64,000 nt of DNA, taken from assembly GCF_014191725.1 (NCBI RefSeq), contig NZ_JACHWZ010000023.1:1-64000 (forward strand), in the 5' to 3' direction. Source of the DNA: Microbulbifer rhizosphaerae (GTDB lineage Bacteria; Pseudomonadota; Gammaproteobacteria; Pseudomonadales; Cellvibrionaceae). The position numbers and the translations under genes are program-made. This document shows positions 29,767 through 38,489 of the stretch, in pieces. Every line of letters starts with the position of its first letter. Position 1 is the stretch's first letter. Below the pieces are notes generated by a model. The model saw only the letters and a list, made by a program, of their open reading frames with translations. It had not been told where the DNA came from and did no database searches.

Positions 29767-30207
29767 CTACTGGATCGAGGCCACCTCGATAATTTTTACG
29801 TGAAAGTTCAGCGTCTGCCCGGCCAGCGGGTGGTTGAAGTCCACGGTGACTTCATCTTCGCCCACCTCGCGGACTACTCCAGGCAGTTCGCCGCTACCGT
29901 TGTCGAAAGAGATTACCAGACCCGGCTCCAGTTCGATATCCGGAGAAAAGTGGTCCCGGCGCACTTTCTGGATATTGCTGGGGTTGCGCTGGCCGAAGCC
30001 CCGCTCCGGGGGAATTTCGATCTCCGCCTCATCCCCGGTTTTCAGCCCGAAAAGCGCCCGCTCGAAGCCCGGCAGCAGGCTGCCGTCGCCCACCAGGAAG
30101 GTGGCCGGATCGCCCTCGAAGGTCGAATCCACTTCGGTGCCGTCGTCCAGTTGCAGACTGAAATGCAGGGTCACCCGGCTGTGTTCGCCGATCACATTGT
30201 TGCTCAT
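29767..30207 (-). CDS. fkpB: SlyD-like FKBP-type peptidyl-prolyl isomerase
   Basis: Small cytosolic proline isomerase/chaperone of the FkpB (SlpA) family. 146 residues: split FKBP domain with LHFSLQLDDGTEVDST at the start, an inserted IF (chaperone) domain about 70-120 (PPERGFGQRNPSNIQKV) and the closing FKBP strand (FNHPLAGQTLNFHVKI). No His-rich metal tail as in SlyD. ATG at 30207 begins one base past the lspA stop and has a GGAAG site, so it is coupled to lspA. Confidence 0.93.
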   Translation of the reverse strand: MSNNVIGEHSRVTLHFSLQLDDGTEVDSTFEGDPATFLVGDGSLLPGFERALFGLKTGDEAEIEIPPERGFGQRNPSNIQKVRRDHFSPDIELEPGLVISFDNGSGELPGVVREVGEDEVTVDFNHPLAGQTLNFHVKIIEVASIQ

Positions 30208-30208
30208 C

Positions 30209-30724
30209 TCAGACTTCCGCACTCTCATTCGAGTCCTTGCCGCGTTCGGCGAAGAACAGCAGTTCGATCACAAGCATGGCGGCACCAACACTGATGGCCA
30301 TGTCCGCCACATTGAATACCGGGAAGCTCCAGTTGCCGTAATACACGGAGATAAAATCCCGCACATAACCCAGCAGCATCCGGTCCCAAAGGTTGCCGAC
30401 AGCGCCGCCCAGAATCAGCGCCAGGGCAAAAGGCTCCCAGCGCTTCGCCGCCGGCAGGCGCCACAGCCATATGCTGACCATGGCGCTGAAGCCCAGCGCG
30501 ATGGCGCCGAAGAACCAGCGCTGCCAGCCGCCGGCGTCGGCGAGAAAACTGAAGGCGGCTCCGGTGTTTTCCGCATAGGTGAATTGCAGCAAACCGGGAA
30601 TAATCTGCAACGGCGGGCCGAAGCGGAACTGCTCCACTGCCCACACCTTGGTGGCGATATCCAGGCCGATCACCACCAGCGCCAGCCAGTACCAGCGCCA
30701 GGGCGGCATCAGGATTTTACGCAT
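30209..30724 (-). CDS. lspA: Lipoprotein signal peptidase
   Basis: Inner-membrane aspartyl protease that removes the signal peptide of diacylated prolipoproteins. 171 residues, four TM helices. The catalytic pair is visible as D123 (GYVRDFISV) and D141 (FNVADMAIS), with the conserved ENTGAAFS and [10 protein letters not shown] blocks. Its start overlaps the ileS stop by 8 bases and its stop adjoins fkpB. It would process BamD and other lipoproteins. Confidence 0.97.
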   Translation of the reverse strand: MRKILMPPWRWYWLALVVIGLDIATKVWAVEQFRFGPPLQIIPGLLQFTYAENTGAAFSFLADAGGWQRWFFGAIALGFSAMVSIWLWRLPAAKRWEPFALALILGGAVGNLWDRMLLGYVRDFISVYYGNWSFPVFNVADMAISVGAAMLVIELLFFAERGKDSNESAEV

Positions 30725-33521
30725 AGCGTCTCACCTCGCCCTCGCCCGCGACGTTTTCCACACAGCGGGAGCAGATTTCCGGGTGTTTCGGGTCAGCCCC
30801 CACATCCTCACGGTAGTGCCAGCAGCGCGCGCATTTGGGGTGATCCACCCGGCGCACATTAACTTTTAGTCCGGCCAGCTCGGTGGCCTCGGCGCCTGCG
30901 GCGTCCGTGAGCCTCTGCACCGAAGTGGAGGAGCAGATCAGCACGAAGCGCAGCTCGTCTTCCAGTTCGCACAGTTTTTCCCGCAGGTCGTCGTCGGCAA
31001 ACAGGGTGACCGCCGCCTGCAGGGAACCGCCGAGCGCTCCGGCGCCGCGCTGCTCTTCGAGCACTTTGTTCACTGCGGTCTTGACCCGGGCGATGGCGGC
31101 CCAGTAGTCCGCTCCCATGGCCGCATCCGCCGGCAGTTTCGGCAGTGGGTACCACTCCTCGAGAAATACGCTGTCGCGGTTGTTGCCGGGAATAAACTGC
31201 CACAGCTCCTCGGCGGTAAAGCTGAGGATCGGCGCTATCCAGCGCACGAACGCCTGCACGATATGGTAGAGCGCCGTCTGCGCCGAGCGGCGCGCGGCGC
31301 TGTCGTCCCGCGTGGTGTACTGGCGGTCCTTGATGATGTCGAGATAAAAACCGCCCATCTCCACCACGCAGAAGTTGTGCAACTTCTGGTAGATCTGGTG
31401 GAACTGGTAGTTGTCGTAGGCAGCGATTATTTCGTCCTGCAGACGCGCGGCCGCGTCCAGCGCCCAGCGGTCCAGCGCCAGCAGCTCTCCCTCCGGCAAC
31501 AGGTCCTTCTGCGGATCGAAGCCCGCAAGGTTGGAGAGGAAGAAGCGAGCGGTGTTGCGCAAGCGCCGGTAGGAGTCGGCGGTGCGCTTCAGAATTTCCT
31601 CGGATACCGCCATTTCTCCACTGAAATCGGTGGCCGCCACCCACAGACGCAGCACATCCGCGCCCAGCTTGTTGATCACGTCCTGGGGCGCGACTGTGTT
31701 ACCGATGGACTTGGACATCTTGCGGCCCTGGGCGTCCACGGTGAAACCGTGGGTGAGCACTTGCCTGTAGGGCGCGGCATCGTTGATGGCGATGGAGGTT
31801 TTCAGCGAGGACTGGAACCAGCCGCGATGCTGGTCGGAGCCCTCCAGGTACAGATCCGCGGGGAAGCGCAGGCCGTCGCGGCGCTCCAACACCGCGTAGT
31901 GAGTGACACCGGAATCGAACCACACATCCAGGGTGTCGGTGACTTTCTGGTAGTGCTCCGCGTCGTCGCCCAGCAGTTCGCGCGGGTCCAGGTCGAACCA
32001 CACATCCATACCGCCGGCTTCCACGAGTTCGGCAACCCTGTCCATCAGCGCCGGGGTATCCGGGTGAATCTCGTGGGTCTCTTTGTGCACGAACAGCGCG
32101 ATGGGCACGCCCCAGGTGCGCTGACGGGAAATACACCAGTCCGGGCTGGCATCGAGCATGGCGTCGATGCGCGCCTTGCCCCAGCCGGGAATCCAGTGCA
32201 CTTCGTCCGCGGCTTTCCGCGCGTGATCCAGCAGGTCGTTCTGCTGCATGCTGATAAACCACTGGGGCGTCGCGCGATAAATCAGCGGCGTCTTGGTGCG
32301 CCAGCAGTGGGGGTAGCTGTGCACCAGCTTGTCCTGATGCAACAGCACGCCTTTTTCCCGCAACAGCGCGACGATCTTTTCGTCCACCTTGTACACGTGC
32401 TCGCCGGCAAAGATGGGCACGCTGTCGCGGTAGACGCCGTTCTCATCCACGTAATTGAGCGTATCGATACCGTACTTCTTGCCCATCACGAAGTCATCCG
32501 GACCGTGGTCCGGGGCCGTGTGCACGCAGCCGGTACCGGCGTCGGTGGTGACGTGGTCGCCGAGCACGATGGGCACCAGCTTGTCGTAGAAAGGGTGGTG
32601 CAGTTTCAAATGTTCCAGTGCCGCGCCGCGGATATGGCCCACCACTTCGCCTTGCAGGCCCGCGCGCTCCAGTACCGCGTCTTTCAGATCCTTGGCCACC
32701 AGCAGTCGCCGGTCGCCGGCCTGCACCACCACGTATTCCAACTCGCCGTTGACTGAAACCGCTTGGCTCGACGGCAGGGTCCAGGGAGTGGTGGTCCAGA
32801 TCACCACGGAGAGTGGACCGTCGCCCGCGTGGCCACCGGCCGCGTCGGCGATCGCCAGCGCGGTTTCCTCAGTGACCGGGTAGCAGACGTCGATGGAGTA
32901 GGAGGTCTTGTCCTGGTACTCCACTTCCGCCTCCGCCAGCGCAGAGGCGCCCACCACGCTCCAGTACACCGGCTTGAAGCCGCGCGCCAGGTGGCCGTTT
33001 TTCACCACACGGCCGAGGGCGCGGACGATGTCCGCCTCGAACTGGAAATCCATGGTGCGGTAGGGATTGTCCCAGTCGCCGAACACGCCCAGGCGAATAA
33101 AATCCTTTTTCTGCCCCTCCACCTGCCTGGCGGCGTAGTCGCGGCACTTCTGGCGGAAGGTTTTGTAGTCCACCTTGGCGCCGGCCTTGCCGATTTTCTT
33201 TTCCACCCGGTGCTCGATGGGCAGGCCGTGGCAGTCCCAGCCGGGCACGTAGGGAGCGTCGAAGCCGCTCAGGGTTTTCGACTTGACGATAATATCCTTG
33301 AGAATCTTGTTGACCGAGTGACCGATATGGATATCACCGTTGGCATAGGGCGGGCCGTCGTGCAGGATAAACTGCTCGCGACCGGCGCGCGCCGCGCGGA
33401 TCTTTTCGTAGAGCTTGCCCTGCTGCCACTTCTGCAAAATCGCCGGCTCCCGCTGCGGCAGATTGCCGCGCATGGGAAACTCGGTATGGGGCAGGTTCAG
33501 GGTCGTTTTGTAATCGGTCAT
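30717..33521 (-). CDS. ileS: Isoleucyl-tRNA synthetase
   Basis: Class I aminoacyl-tRNA synthetase charging tRNA-Ile, with editing of valine. 934 residues. HIGH motif in DIHIGHSVN, the CP1 editing domain with [12 protein letters not shown] and the acidic editing stretch, KMSKS loop ([12 protein letters not shown]), anticodon-binding domain, and a C-terminal zinc finger with CARCWHY and CSRCVENV. Bacterial eukaryote-unlike type, expected to be mupirocin-sensitive in principle. Weak ribosome site before the ATG at 33521. Between ribF and lspA. Confidence 0.97.
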   Translation of the reverse strand: MTDYKTTLNLPHTEFPMRGNLPQREPAILQKWQQGKLYEKIRAARAGREQFILHDGPPYANGDIHIGHSVNKILKDIIVKSKTLSGFDAPYVPGWDCHGLPIEHRVEKKIGKAGAKVDYKTFRQKCRDYAARQVEGQKKDFIRLGVFGDWDNPYRTMDFQFEADIVRALGRVVKNGHLARGFKPVYWSVVGASALAEAEVEYQDKTSYSIDVCYPVTEETALAIADAAGGHAGDGPLSVVIWTTTPWTLPSSQAVSVNGELEYVVVQAGDRRLLVAKDLKDAVLERAGLQGEVVGHIRGAALEHLKLHHPFYDKLVPIVLGDHVTTDAGTGCVHTAPDHGPDDFVMGKKYGIDTLNYVDENGVYRDSVPIFAGEHVYKVDEKIVALLREKGVLLHQDKLVHSYPHCWRTKTPLIYRATPQWFISMQQNDLLDHARKAADEVHWIPGWGKARIDAMLDASPDWCISRQRTWGVPIALFVHKETHEIHPDTPALMDRVAELVEAGGMDVWFDLDPRELLGDDAEHYQKVTDTLDVWFDSGVTHYAVLERRDGLRFPADLYLEGSDQHRGWFQSSLKTSIAINDAAPYRQVLTHGFTVDAQGRKMSKSIGNTVAPQDVINKLGADVLRLWVAATDFSGEMAVSEEILKRTADSYRRLRNTARFFLSNLAGFDPQKDLLPEGELLALDRWALDAAARLQDEIIAAYDNYQFHQIYQKLHNFCVVEMGGFYLDIIKDRQYTTRDDSAARRSAQTALYHIVQAFVRWIAPILSFTAEELWQFIPGNNRDSVFLEEWYPLPKLPADAAMGADYWAAIARVKTAVNKVLEEQRGAGALGGSLQAAVTLFADDDLREKLCELEDELRFVLICSSTSVQRLTDAAGAEATELAGLKVNVRRVDHPKCARCWHYREDVGADPKHPEICSRCVENVAGEGEVRRYA

Positions 33522-33541
33522 CGGGTGTATTGCTTAGCTCT

Positions 33542-33619
33542 GTAGGATGGGCAAAGGAGCGCAGCGACGTGCCCATCTTCGGCGGTTTTGATGGGCACGC
33601 TGCGCTTTGCCCATCCTAC
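33542..33619. repeat. Long inverted repeat between ribF and ileS
   Basis: GTAGGATGGGCAAAG starts the left arm at 33542, and its complement CTTTGCCCATCCTAC ends the right arm at 33619. The inner parts (GCGCAGCG, GTGCCCATC) also pair with 2-base bulges. This GTAGGATGGG type is widespread in gammaproteobacterial spacers. Degenerate half-copies may be GTAGGGTGCACC near 34664 and GTAGGGTGG near 41107. Confidence 0.8.
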
Positions 33620-33631
33620 TTTCTTCCACCC

Positions 33632-34603
33632 TTATGGGTGATTGGCGAACCACTCTTTGGCATCGCGGATATCCGCGGCGATCTGCGCCTTCAACAATTC
33701 CAGGGAGGCGAATTTCTCCTCGTCGCGCAGCTTGTGGCAAAACTCGACAGCGATTTCGCGGCCGTACAGGTCGCTATCGAAATCGAACAGGTGCACTTCC
33801 AGCAGCGGTTGTGCACCCTCGCCCTCCACTGTGGGACGGAAGCCCACATTGGCCACGCCGGCGAGCTCCCTGCGTTCCCTCTCCAGCGGCCTGTCGTCGG
33901 TACGCCGCGCCTTTACCGTGTACACCCCCACCAGCGGCGAGCGATAGCGGTGCAGGCGCACATTGGCGGTGGGCGCATCCAACTGGCGGCCCAAAGCGCG
34001 GCCGCGGGCCACCCGCCCGGTAATCCGGTAGGGTTTGCCCAACAGCGCCTCCGCCAGGGCGAAATCGCCGTCCTCCAGCGCCTCGCGAATGCGTGTGCTG
34101 CTCACCCGCGCGCCCGCCACTTCCACCGTGGCTGTGTCCTCCACCGAGAAGCCGGCGTCGGCACCGGCCTCTCGTAACAGCTTATAGTCGCCGCTGCGAT
34201 CGCAGCCGAAACGGAAATCGTCGCCCACCACCAGGTGTCTGATTCCCAGGCCGTCCACCAGTATGCGTTGGATAAACGCCTCGCCGCTGAGGTTGCGCAG
34301 CTTTTCGTTGAACTGCAAGCACAGCACCCGGTCCACCCCGGCGTCGAAAAGCGCCAGCACCTTCTCCTTGAAACGCATCAGCCGCGCCGGCGCGCGCTCG
34401 CCGGAAAAGTACTCGTGGGGCTGGGGCTCGAAGATCACCGCCACAGAGGGCAGCCCGGACTCCCGCGCCCGCTGGTTGAGCTGCGCGATAATCGCCTGGT
34501 GGCCCAGGTGCACACCGTCGAACGAGCCGATGGTGGCCGCGCAGCCGCGGTGCCGGGGACGCAGGTTGTGCAACCCGCGAATCAGTTCGCGCTCGGGGGC
34601 CAA
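33632..34603 (-). CDS. ribF: Bifunctional riboflavin kinase/FAD synthetase
   Basis: Converts riboflavin to FMN and then FAD. 323 residues. N-terminal FMN adenylyltransferase domain with IGSFDGVHLGHQ and VVGDDFRFG...SSTRIREAL; C-terminal flavokinase domain with GRALGRQLDAPTANV and GVYTVKA. There is no good ATG. I choose the TTG at 34603, preceded by GGGAAGAG, giving MAPERELIRGLHNLR, which aligns with family N-termini; another TTG nine codons upstream lacks a ribosome site. Lies between murJ and ileS in the conserved order. Confidence 0.94.
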   Translation of the reverse strand: MAPERELIRGLHNLRPRHRGCAATIGSFDGVHLGHQAIIAQLNQRARESGLPSVAVIFEPQPHEYFSGERAPARLMRFKEKVLALFDAGVDRVLCLQFNEKLRNLSGEAFIQRILVDGLGIRHLVVGDDFRFGCDRSGDYKLLREAGADAGFSVEDTATVEVAGARVSSTRIREALEDGDFALAEALLGKPYRITGRVARGRALGRQLDAPTANVRLHRYRSPLVGVYTVKARRTDDRPLERERRELAGVANVGFRPTVEGEGAQPLLEVHLFDFDSDLYGREIAVEFCHKLRDEEKFASLELLKAQIAADIRDAKEWFANHP

Positions 34604-34693
34604 GGTGCTCTTCCCATCCTCATAAAACAAGCGGCGCAGTATAGCGGATTAGTGGTTGGTGGCGTAGGGTGCACCGTGCACACCGACAGCCCC

Positions 34694-36307
34694 TTACGAG
34701 GTGGCGCGGAAGTGGCGCGGTCGCAACCCCGATGCCAACAACACCAGTACATAGGTCCCGGCGCCGGCGGCCACCAGCAGCCCCATCCGCCAGGCGCGCT
34801 GCCACCAGGACCAGTCGCTCCACTCCGGCCAGTAGTGCAGCGCCACCAGCAGCAGCGCCACCATCGCCAGGTTGGCCAACAGCAGGCGCAGCAGATAGCG
34901 GCCCCAGCCGGCTTCCGGGCGGTAGACGTCGTCCCGGCGCAGCCCCTTGTACAACAGCCATGCATTGATCGCCGCCTGCGCCGCGGTAGCCAGGGCCAGC
35001 CCCATATGTCCGAGCCGGAAGTAATAGTTGAGGGGAATCACCAGAGCCAGGCTCAGCACCATCTTCGCGGAAATGGCGATCAGCCCGAAACGCACCGGCG
35101 TATAGGTATTCTGGCGGGCGAAATAACCGGGGGCCAGCACCTTGATTAACATAAATGCCAGCAACCCCAGGGAGTAGGCGCGCAGGGACCAGGCAGCCAT
35201 CTGCATATCCCGCACGGTCATCTCGTCGCCGTGCAGGAACAGGGTGGTGAGCAGCGGCTCCGCCAACACGATCAGCGCCACCGCCGCCGGCAGCGAGATC
35301 AAGGTCACGCTGCGCAGGGCCCAGTCCAGGGTGTGGCGGAAGCGCCGCGGATCGCCGTCCGCGTGCTGGCGGGACAGGCTGGGCAGGATCACCGTGGCCA
35401 CCGCCACGCCGAAAACCCCCAGTGGCAGCTCAGTCAGGCGGTCGGAATAGTAGAGCCAGCTGACACTGCCGCTGGGCAGGAATGAGGCCAGAAAGGTGTC
35501 CAGCAGCAGGCTGATCTGGGTCACCGACACACCGAAGATCGCCGGCGCCATCAGTCGCAGAATCTTGCGCACCCCCGGGTACTCCCAGTCCCAGCGCGGC
35601 CGCGGCAGCAGTCCCTGGCGCACCAGGAAAGGCACCTGGAACAGCAGCTGCACCACCCCGGCGGCAAACACTCCCCAGGCCAGGGCCAGCACCGCCGGCT
35701 CGAACCACCCCGCGGCCACCGTGGCGGCGGCGATCAGCACCAGGTTGAGCAATACCGGTGTCAAAGCCGGCACCGCAAAACGGTCGAAACTGTTCAGCAC
35801 CGCACCGGCGAAACCGGTCAGGGATATCAGCATCAGATAGGGGAAGGTGATGCGCAGCATCTCCGTGGCCAGGGCGAACTTCTCCTGCTCGGAGCCGTGC
35901 CACCACCAGCCGAAGGCGAACAGGCCGGTGACCAGCGGCGCGCATACCACCGCGAACAGGGTGACCATCAGCAGAGAGCCTCCCAGAGCCCCGGCCACCC
36001 GGTCGTTCAGCTCACGGGCCGCGGCGATACCGCCACGCTTGCGATACTCCGCCAGCACCGGCACAAACGCCTGGGCAAAGGCCCCCTCGGCAAACAGGCG
36101 GCGGAAGAAATTGGGAATCTTGAAGGCCACGATAAAGGCGTCGGCGGCATCGCTGGCGCCCACGAAGCGGGCCACCACGATATCCCGCGCCAGCCCCGCG
36201 ATCCGCGACAGGAAAGTGGCGCCCCCGACGATAGAACTGCCGTGCAACAGCCTGGCGGCGCCGGACTTCTCGCTGGGCTTCTGCGGCGTGTCTGGGGGCT
36301 GGGACAA
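34694..36307 (-). CDS. murJ: Lipid II flippase MurJ
   Basis: Moves lipid II across the inner membrane for peptidoglycan synthesis. 537 residues with about 14 TM helices. Family segments: LLHGSSIVGGATFLSRIAGL, RDIVVARFVGASDAADAF, FRRLFAEGAFAQAFVPV with the conserved arginines. Start is TTG at 36307, backed by AAGGA 9 bases upstream; no ATG is available. In Pseudomonas it lies next to rpsT; here about 4.4 kb separates them, filled by the Pds locus. Confidence 0.95.
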   Translation of the reverse strand: MSQPPDTPQKPSEKSGAARLLHGSSIVGGATFLSRIAGLARDIVVARFVGASDAADAFIVAFKIPNFFRRLFAEGAFAQAFVPVLAEYRKRGGIAAARELNDRVAGALGGSLLMVTLFAVVCAPLVTGLFAFGWWWHGSEQEKFALATEMLRITFPYLMLISLTGFAGAVLNSFDRFAVPALTPVLLNLVLIAAATVAAGWFEPAVLALAWGVFAAGVVQLLFQVPFLVRQGLLPRPRWDWEYPGVRKILRLMAPAIFGVSVTQISLLLDTFLASFLPSGSVSWLYYSDRLTELPLGVFGVAVATVILPSLSRQHADGDPRRFRHTLDWALRSVTLISLPAAVALIVLAEPLLTTLFLHGDEMTVRDMQMAAWSLRAYSLGLLAFMLIKVLAPGYFARQNTYTPVRFGLIAISAKMVLSLALVIPLNYYFRLGHMGLALATAAQAAINAWLLYKGLRRDDVYRPEAGWGRYLLRLLLANLAMVALLLVALHYWPEWSDWSWWQRAWRMGLLVAAGAGTYVLVLLASGLRPRHFRATS

Positions 36308-36361
36308 AACGGGCTTTCCTTAATCGGGTCACTGTTCGGTGGCCGGCAAGTCTACCGCAAT

Positions 36362-36410
36362 TCGGCCCGGCCTGGCGTGGCGTGGCCCGGCCCGGCGTGG
36401 CCCGGCCCAG
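36362..36410. repeat. Short GC-rich tandem repeat upstream of murJ
   Basis: Imperfect tandem copies of GGCGTGGCCCGGCCC-type units: TGGCGTGGCGTGGCCCGGCC, then CGGCGTGGCCCGGCCC. It lies about 55-100 bases upstream of the murJ start, where its promoter could be, and at the left edge of the Pds insertion. Such repeats are prone to length change. Confidence 0.6.
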
Positions 36411-36495
36411 TTCCCTACTGGAAACGTATACGGACACTATACTCACAGTGAGCTAGTGGCGCGTCCCAATGGAATGGCGGCGTAAGGAGATACGG

Positions 36496-36636
36496 ATGAC
36501 CATCAACGCACTGATTATCGCTCTGGCGCTGGCAATTCTGCTGTATGCCGCGGTAGCGCTCGGACCCCGCCCTCAACGTGTGCGCGTGCGCATCGAAGCC
36601 CCCCGGGACCGCCGCTACCGCCGCCGATACCGCTGA
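36496..36636 (+). CDS. Small membrane protein with arginine-rich tail (46 residues)
   Basis: Unrecognised small protein. An ideal AAGGAG ribosome site lies 6 bases before the ATG. The product has a hydrophobic helix (about residues 5-23, ALIIALALAILLYAAVAL) followed by a tail with 12 arginines in the last 22 residues and no lysine (ends RRYRRRYR). One TM segment with the basic tail in the cytosol is the likely topology. It is the first gene after murJ on the plus strand, 155 bases before pdsO. Layout (hydrophobic segment then positive tail) recalls the end of a sortase substrate, but there is no LPxTG-like motif, so this stays a remark. Existence is well supported by the ribosome site; function unknown. 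Confidence 0.65.
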   Translation: MTINALIIALALAILLYAAVALGPRPQRVRVRIEAPRDRRYRRRYR

Positions 36637-36681
36637 CATCCCCATCGCCATATTTCGCCACAATTGAGCGCAGATTTGTCC

Positions 36682-36700
36682 CACTGGCGCCACGCCAGTG
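36682..36700. promoter_or_regulatory. Hyphenated palindrome upstream of pdsO
   Basis: CACTGGCG and CGCCAGTG form a perfect 8-bp inverted repeat with a CCA centre, 92 bases before the pdsO ATG. No T tract follows, so it is not an obvious terminator. Its size suits a dimeric regulator, possibly PdsR, which is inference only. A TTAAAT box at 36715 could be part of a promoter. Confidence 0.4.
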
Positions 36701-36791
36701 CCGTCTTGCGGCTTTTAAATAAGCCTCGACCGGGCCGGAATACAGAGTTGGCCCAGATCGAGAGAGACAAAAGACCGCAAGGAGACAAATC

Positions 36792-37478
36792 ATGAAAAAA
36801 GCACTGATGGCCGTAGCTCTGGGTTCCCTGATCACCACCGGCGCCCAGGCGGAGGAATTCCAGGGATCGAAACTGACACAGGCCAAGCAGGCCACCGTAT
36901 TCACCGGCGCCGCCATCGCGGGCGCCGCCGTGGGAGGCCCGGTGGGATTTATCGCCGGCGCCCTGGGCGGGGCCTGGCTGGGCGAGCAGATTGAACAGGC
37001 AGAAGAGGCGACTATGCTGGCATCACAACTCACCGAAAGCCGCGCAGAGCTGAGCACCCTGGCGCAACAACTGGACGCAGCCCGCCTGTCGGCCAACGAC
37101 GCCAGCGAGCTGGCTGTGGACTCCCTCCAGTTCCAATTGCTGTTCACCACCGGTGACGACCAATTGCAGGAGGGGCAGTTACACCAGCTGTCTGCGCTGG
37201 CGGATTTCCTCCAGCGCCACCCGCAGGTCGAAGTGCACCTGGAGGGCCGCGCCGACCCCCGCGGCAGCGACGGCTACAACAACGTCCTCTCCGACCAGCG
37301 CGCCCTCTCCGTGCAGCGCGCCCTGGAGACCTTCGGTGTGCACTCCGGCCGCATCAACCGCCGCGCCCTGGGTGCCAGCCAGTCCCAGGCCCCCCGCGGG
37401 GACGCGGACGCCTACGCGATGGAGCGCCGCGTGGATATCCACTTCAGCCTGCCGGAGTCCATGGCCGGGAATTTTTAA
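36792..37478 (+). CDS. pdsO: OmpA-family protein of the dedicated sortase system (PdsO-like)
   Basis: 228 residues. Signal peptide 1-20 (AQA); a glycine-zipper-like hydrophobic stretch about 36-62; a coiled coil about 66-105; an OmpA C-terminal peptidoglycan-binding domain 112-225. That domain has the diaminopimelate-binding pair D155 and R170, spaced by 15 as in OmpA. The combination, together with the following pdsR-pdsS pair, fits the family defined as proteobacterial sortase system OmpA family protein (TIGR03789, recalled from memory). Role unknown; likely anchors to peptidoglycan in the periplasm. Start ATG with AAGGAG 6 bases upstream. No sortase gene is adjacent. Confidence 0.8.
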   Translation: MKKALMAVALGSLITTGAQAEEFQGSKLTQAKQATVFTGAAIAGAAVGGPVGFIAGALGGAWLGEQIEQAEEATMLASQLTESRAELSTLAQQLDAARLSANDASELAVDSLQFQLLFTTGDDQLQEGQLHQLSALADFLQRHPQVEVHLEGRADPRGSDGYNNVLSDQRALSVQRALETFGVHSGRINRRALGASQSQAPRGDADAYAMERRVDIHFSLPESMAGNF

Positions 37479-37481
37479 ACC

Positions 37482-37530
37482 CCCGGGACCGCGGAGCTCC
37501 AGCTCCGCAAGCAGGCCGCAGGCCTCGAGG
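37482..37530. repeat. REP element, family A (reverse orientation)
   Basis: CCCGGGACCGCGGAGCTCCA continuing to GCTCCGC, then GCAGGCCGCAGGCC. It begins 3 bases after the pdsO stop codon. Same family as 28704-28749 and 29715-29760, on the opposite strand. Confidence 0.8.
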
Positions 37531-37693
37531 AGCCACAAACTTGCCGGGGACTACAAATCCCCCTCAACCGCTCTTGTCCAAACCCCTGTTGTACTTGCTG
37601 TATTTTGCGGGCGCCTGGCGCCCGCCTTTTTGTATTTCTTCCACGACTTCAGGCATGATTTGCGCCAGTACAAAAATTCCACGGGTCCAGCCA

Positions 37694-38383
37694 ATGACTG
37701 CCACCATCGCCATCGTCGAAGACGAGCGCGCCATCGCCGAGAACTACCGCGACGCCCTGCGACGCAGCGGCTACCGGGTCGACCTCTACAGCTCGCGCCC
37801 CGAAGCCCTGGGTGCCTTCCGCCAGCGACTGCCGGACCTGGCGGTGATCGATGTCGGCCTGGGCGCGGAGATCGAAGGCGGTTTCGAGCTGTGCCGGGAA
37901 CTGCGCGCCATGGCCCCCACCCTGCCGATCCTGTTCCTGACCGCGCGGGACTCCGAACTGGACATCATCTCAGGGCTGCGCCTGGGCGCCGACGACTACC
38001 TGACCAAGGACATCTCCCTGCCCCATATGCAGGCGCGCATCAACGCCCTGCTGCGCCGGGTGAGTGTGTTGCGGGACCAGAGCGACGACGGCGAGACCCT
38101 CGCCCAGGGCCACCTCGACCTGGATATCTCCCGCCTGCACTGCCGCTGGCGCGGCGAGCCTGTGGACCTGACCGTCACCGAGTTCTGGATAGTGCACGCC
38201 CTGGCGAAAAGGCCCGGTCACGTGAAATCCCGCAGCCAGTTGATGGAGGCCGCGCGGGTAGTGCTGGACGACAACACCATCACCTCCCACGTCAAACGCA
38301 TCCGGCGCAAGTTCCAAGTGCTGGACGAGAGTTTCGACGCCATCGGCACCGCCTACGGCATGGGTTACCGATGGCAGGTGTGA
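37694..38383 (+). CDS. pdsR: Response regulator of the dedicated sortase system (PdsR-like)
   Basis: 229 residues, OmpR-type. Receiver domain with acidic pocket E9/D10/E11, phosphoacceptor D53 in LAVIDVGLG, the unusual insertion GAEIEGGFELCRELRAM and the Lys of YLTKDISLPHMQ. C-terminal winged helix about 130-229 (VTEFWIVHALAKRPGHVKSR, HVKRIRRKF, GMGYRW). The sequence pattern matches what I recall of the proteobacterial dedicated sortase system response regulator (TIGR03787). ATG at 37694 chosen because the receiver begins there; the ribosome site is weak. Partner kinase pdsS follows after a palindromic REP. Confidence 0.85.
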   Translation: MTATIAIVEDERAIAENYRDALRRSGYRVDLYSSRPEALGAFRQRLPDLAVIDVGLGAEIEGGFELCRELRAMAPTLPILFLTARDSELDIISGLRLGADDYLTKDISLPHMQARINALLRRVSVLRDQSDDGETLAQGHLDLDISRLHCRWRGEPVDLTVTEFWIVHALAKRPGHVKSRSQLMEAARVVLDDNTITSHVKRIRRKFQVLDESFDAIGTAYGMGYRWQV

Positions 38384-38392
38384 GTTCTCCCT

Positions 38393-38457
38393 TGTGGGAG
38401 CCAGCCCTGCTGGCGATTGATCGCACCCCGAAATCGCCGGCAGGGCTGGCTCCCACA
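38393..38457. repeat. REP palindrome, family D, between pdsR and pdsS
   Basis: A 65-base, nearly perfect inverted repeat: TGTGGGAGCCAGCCCTGCTG plus GCGAT at the left, and its complement at the right, with a 15-base centre and one mismatch (CTGCTGG/CCGGCAG). It starts 10 bases after the pdsR stop. In RNA it would be a strong hairpin that could lower pdsS expression relative to pdsR. Confidence 0.85.
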
Positions 38458-38489
38458 GCAGTGGTTCTCACGACATCCGGTGGAAAGCC

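Noticed and set aside
36308..36791. Hidden sortase or sortase target between murJ and pdsO
   Set aside because: Only the 46-residue frame is present; no TLxTC-type motif or LPxTG motif in any frame.
38393..38457. CRISPR-like repeat
   Set aside because: It is one inverted repeat (REP), not a series of direct repeats with spacers.
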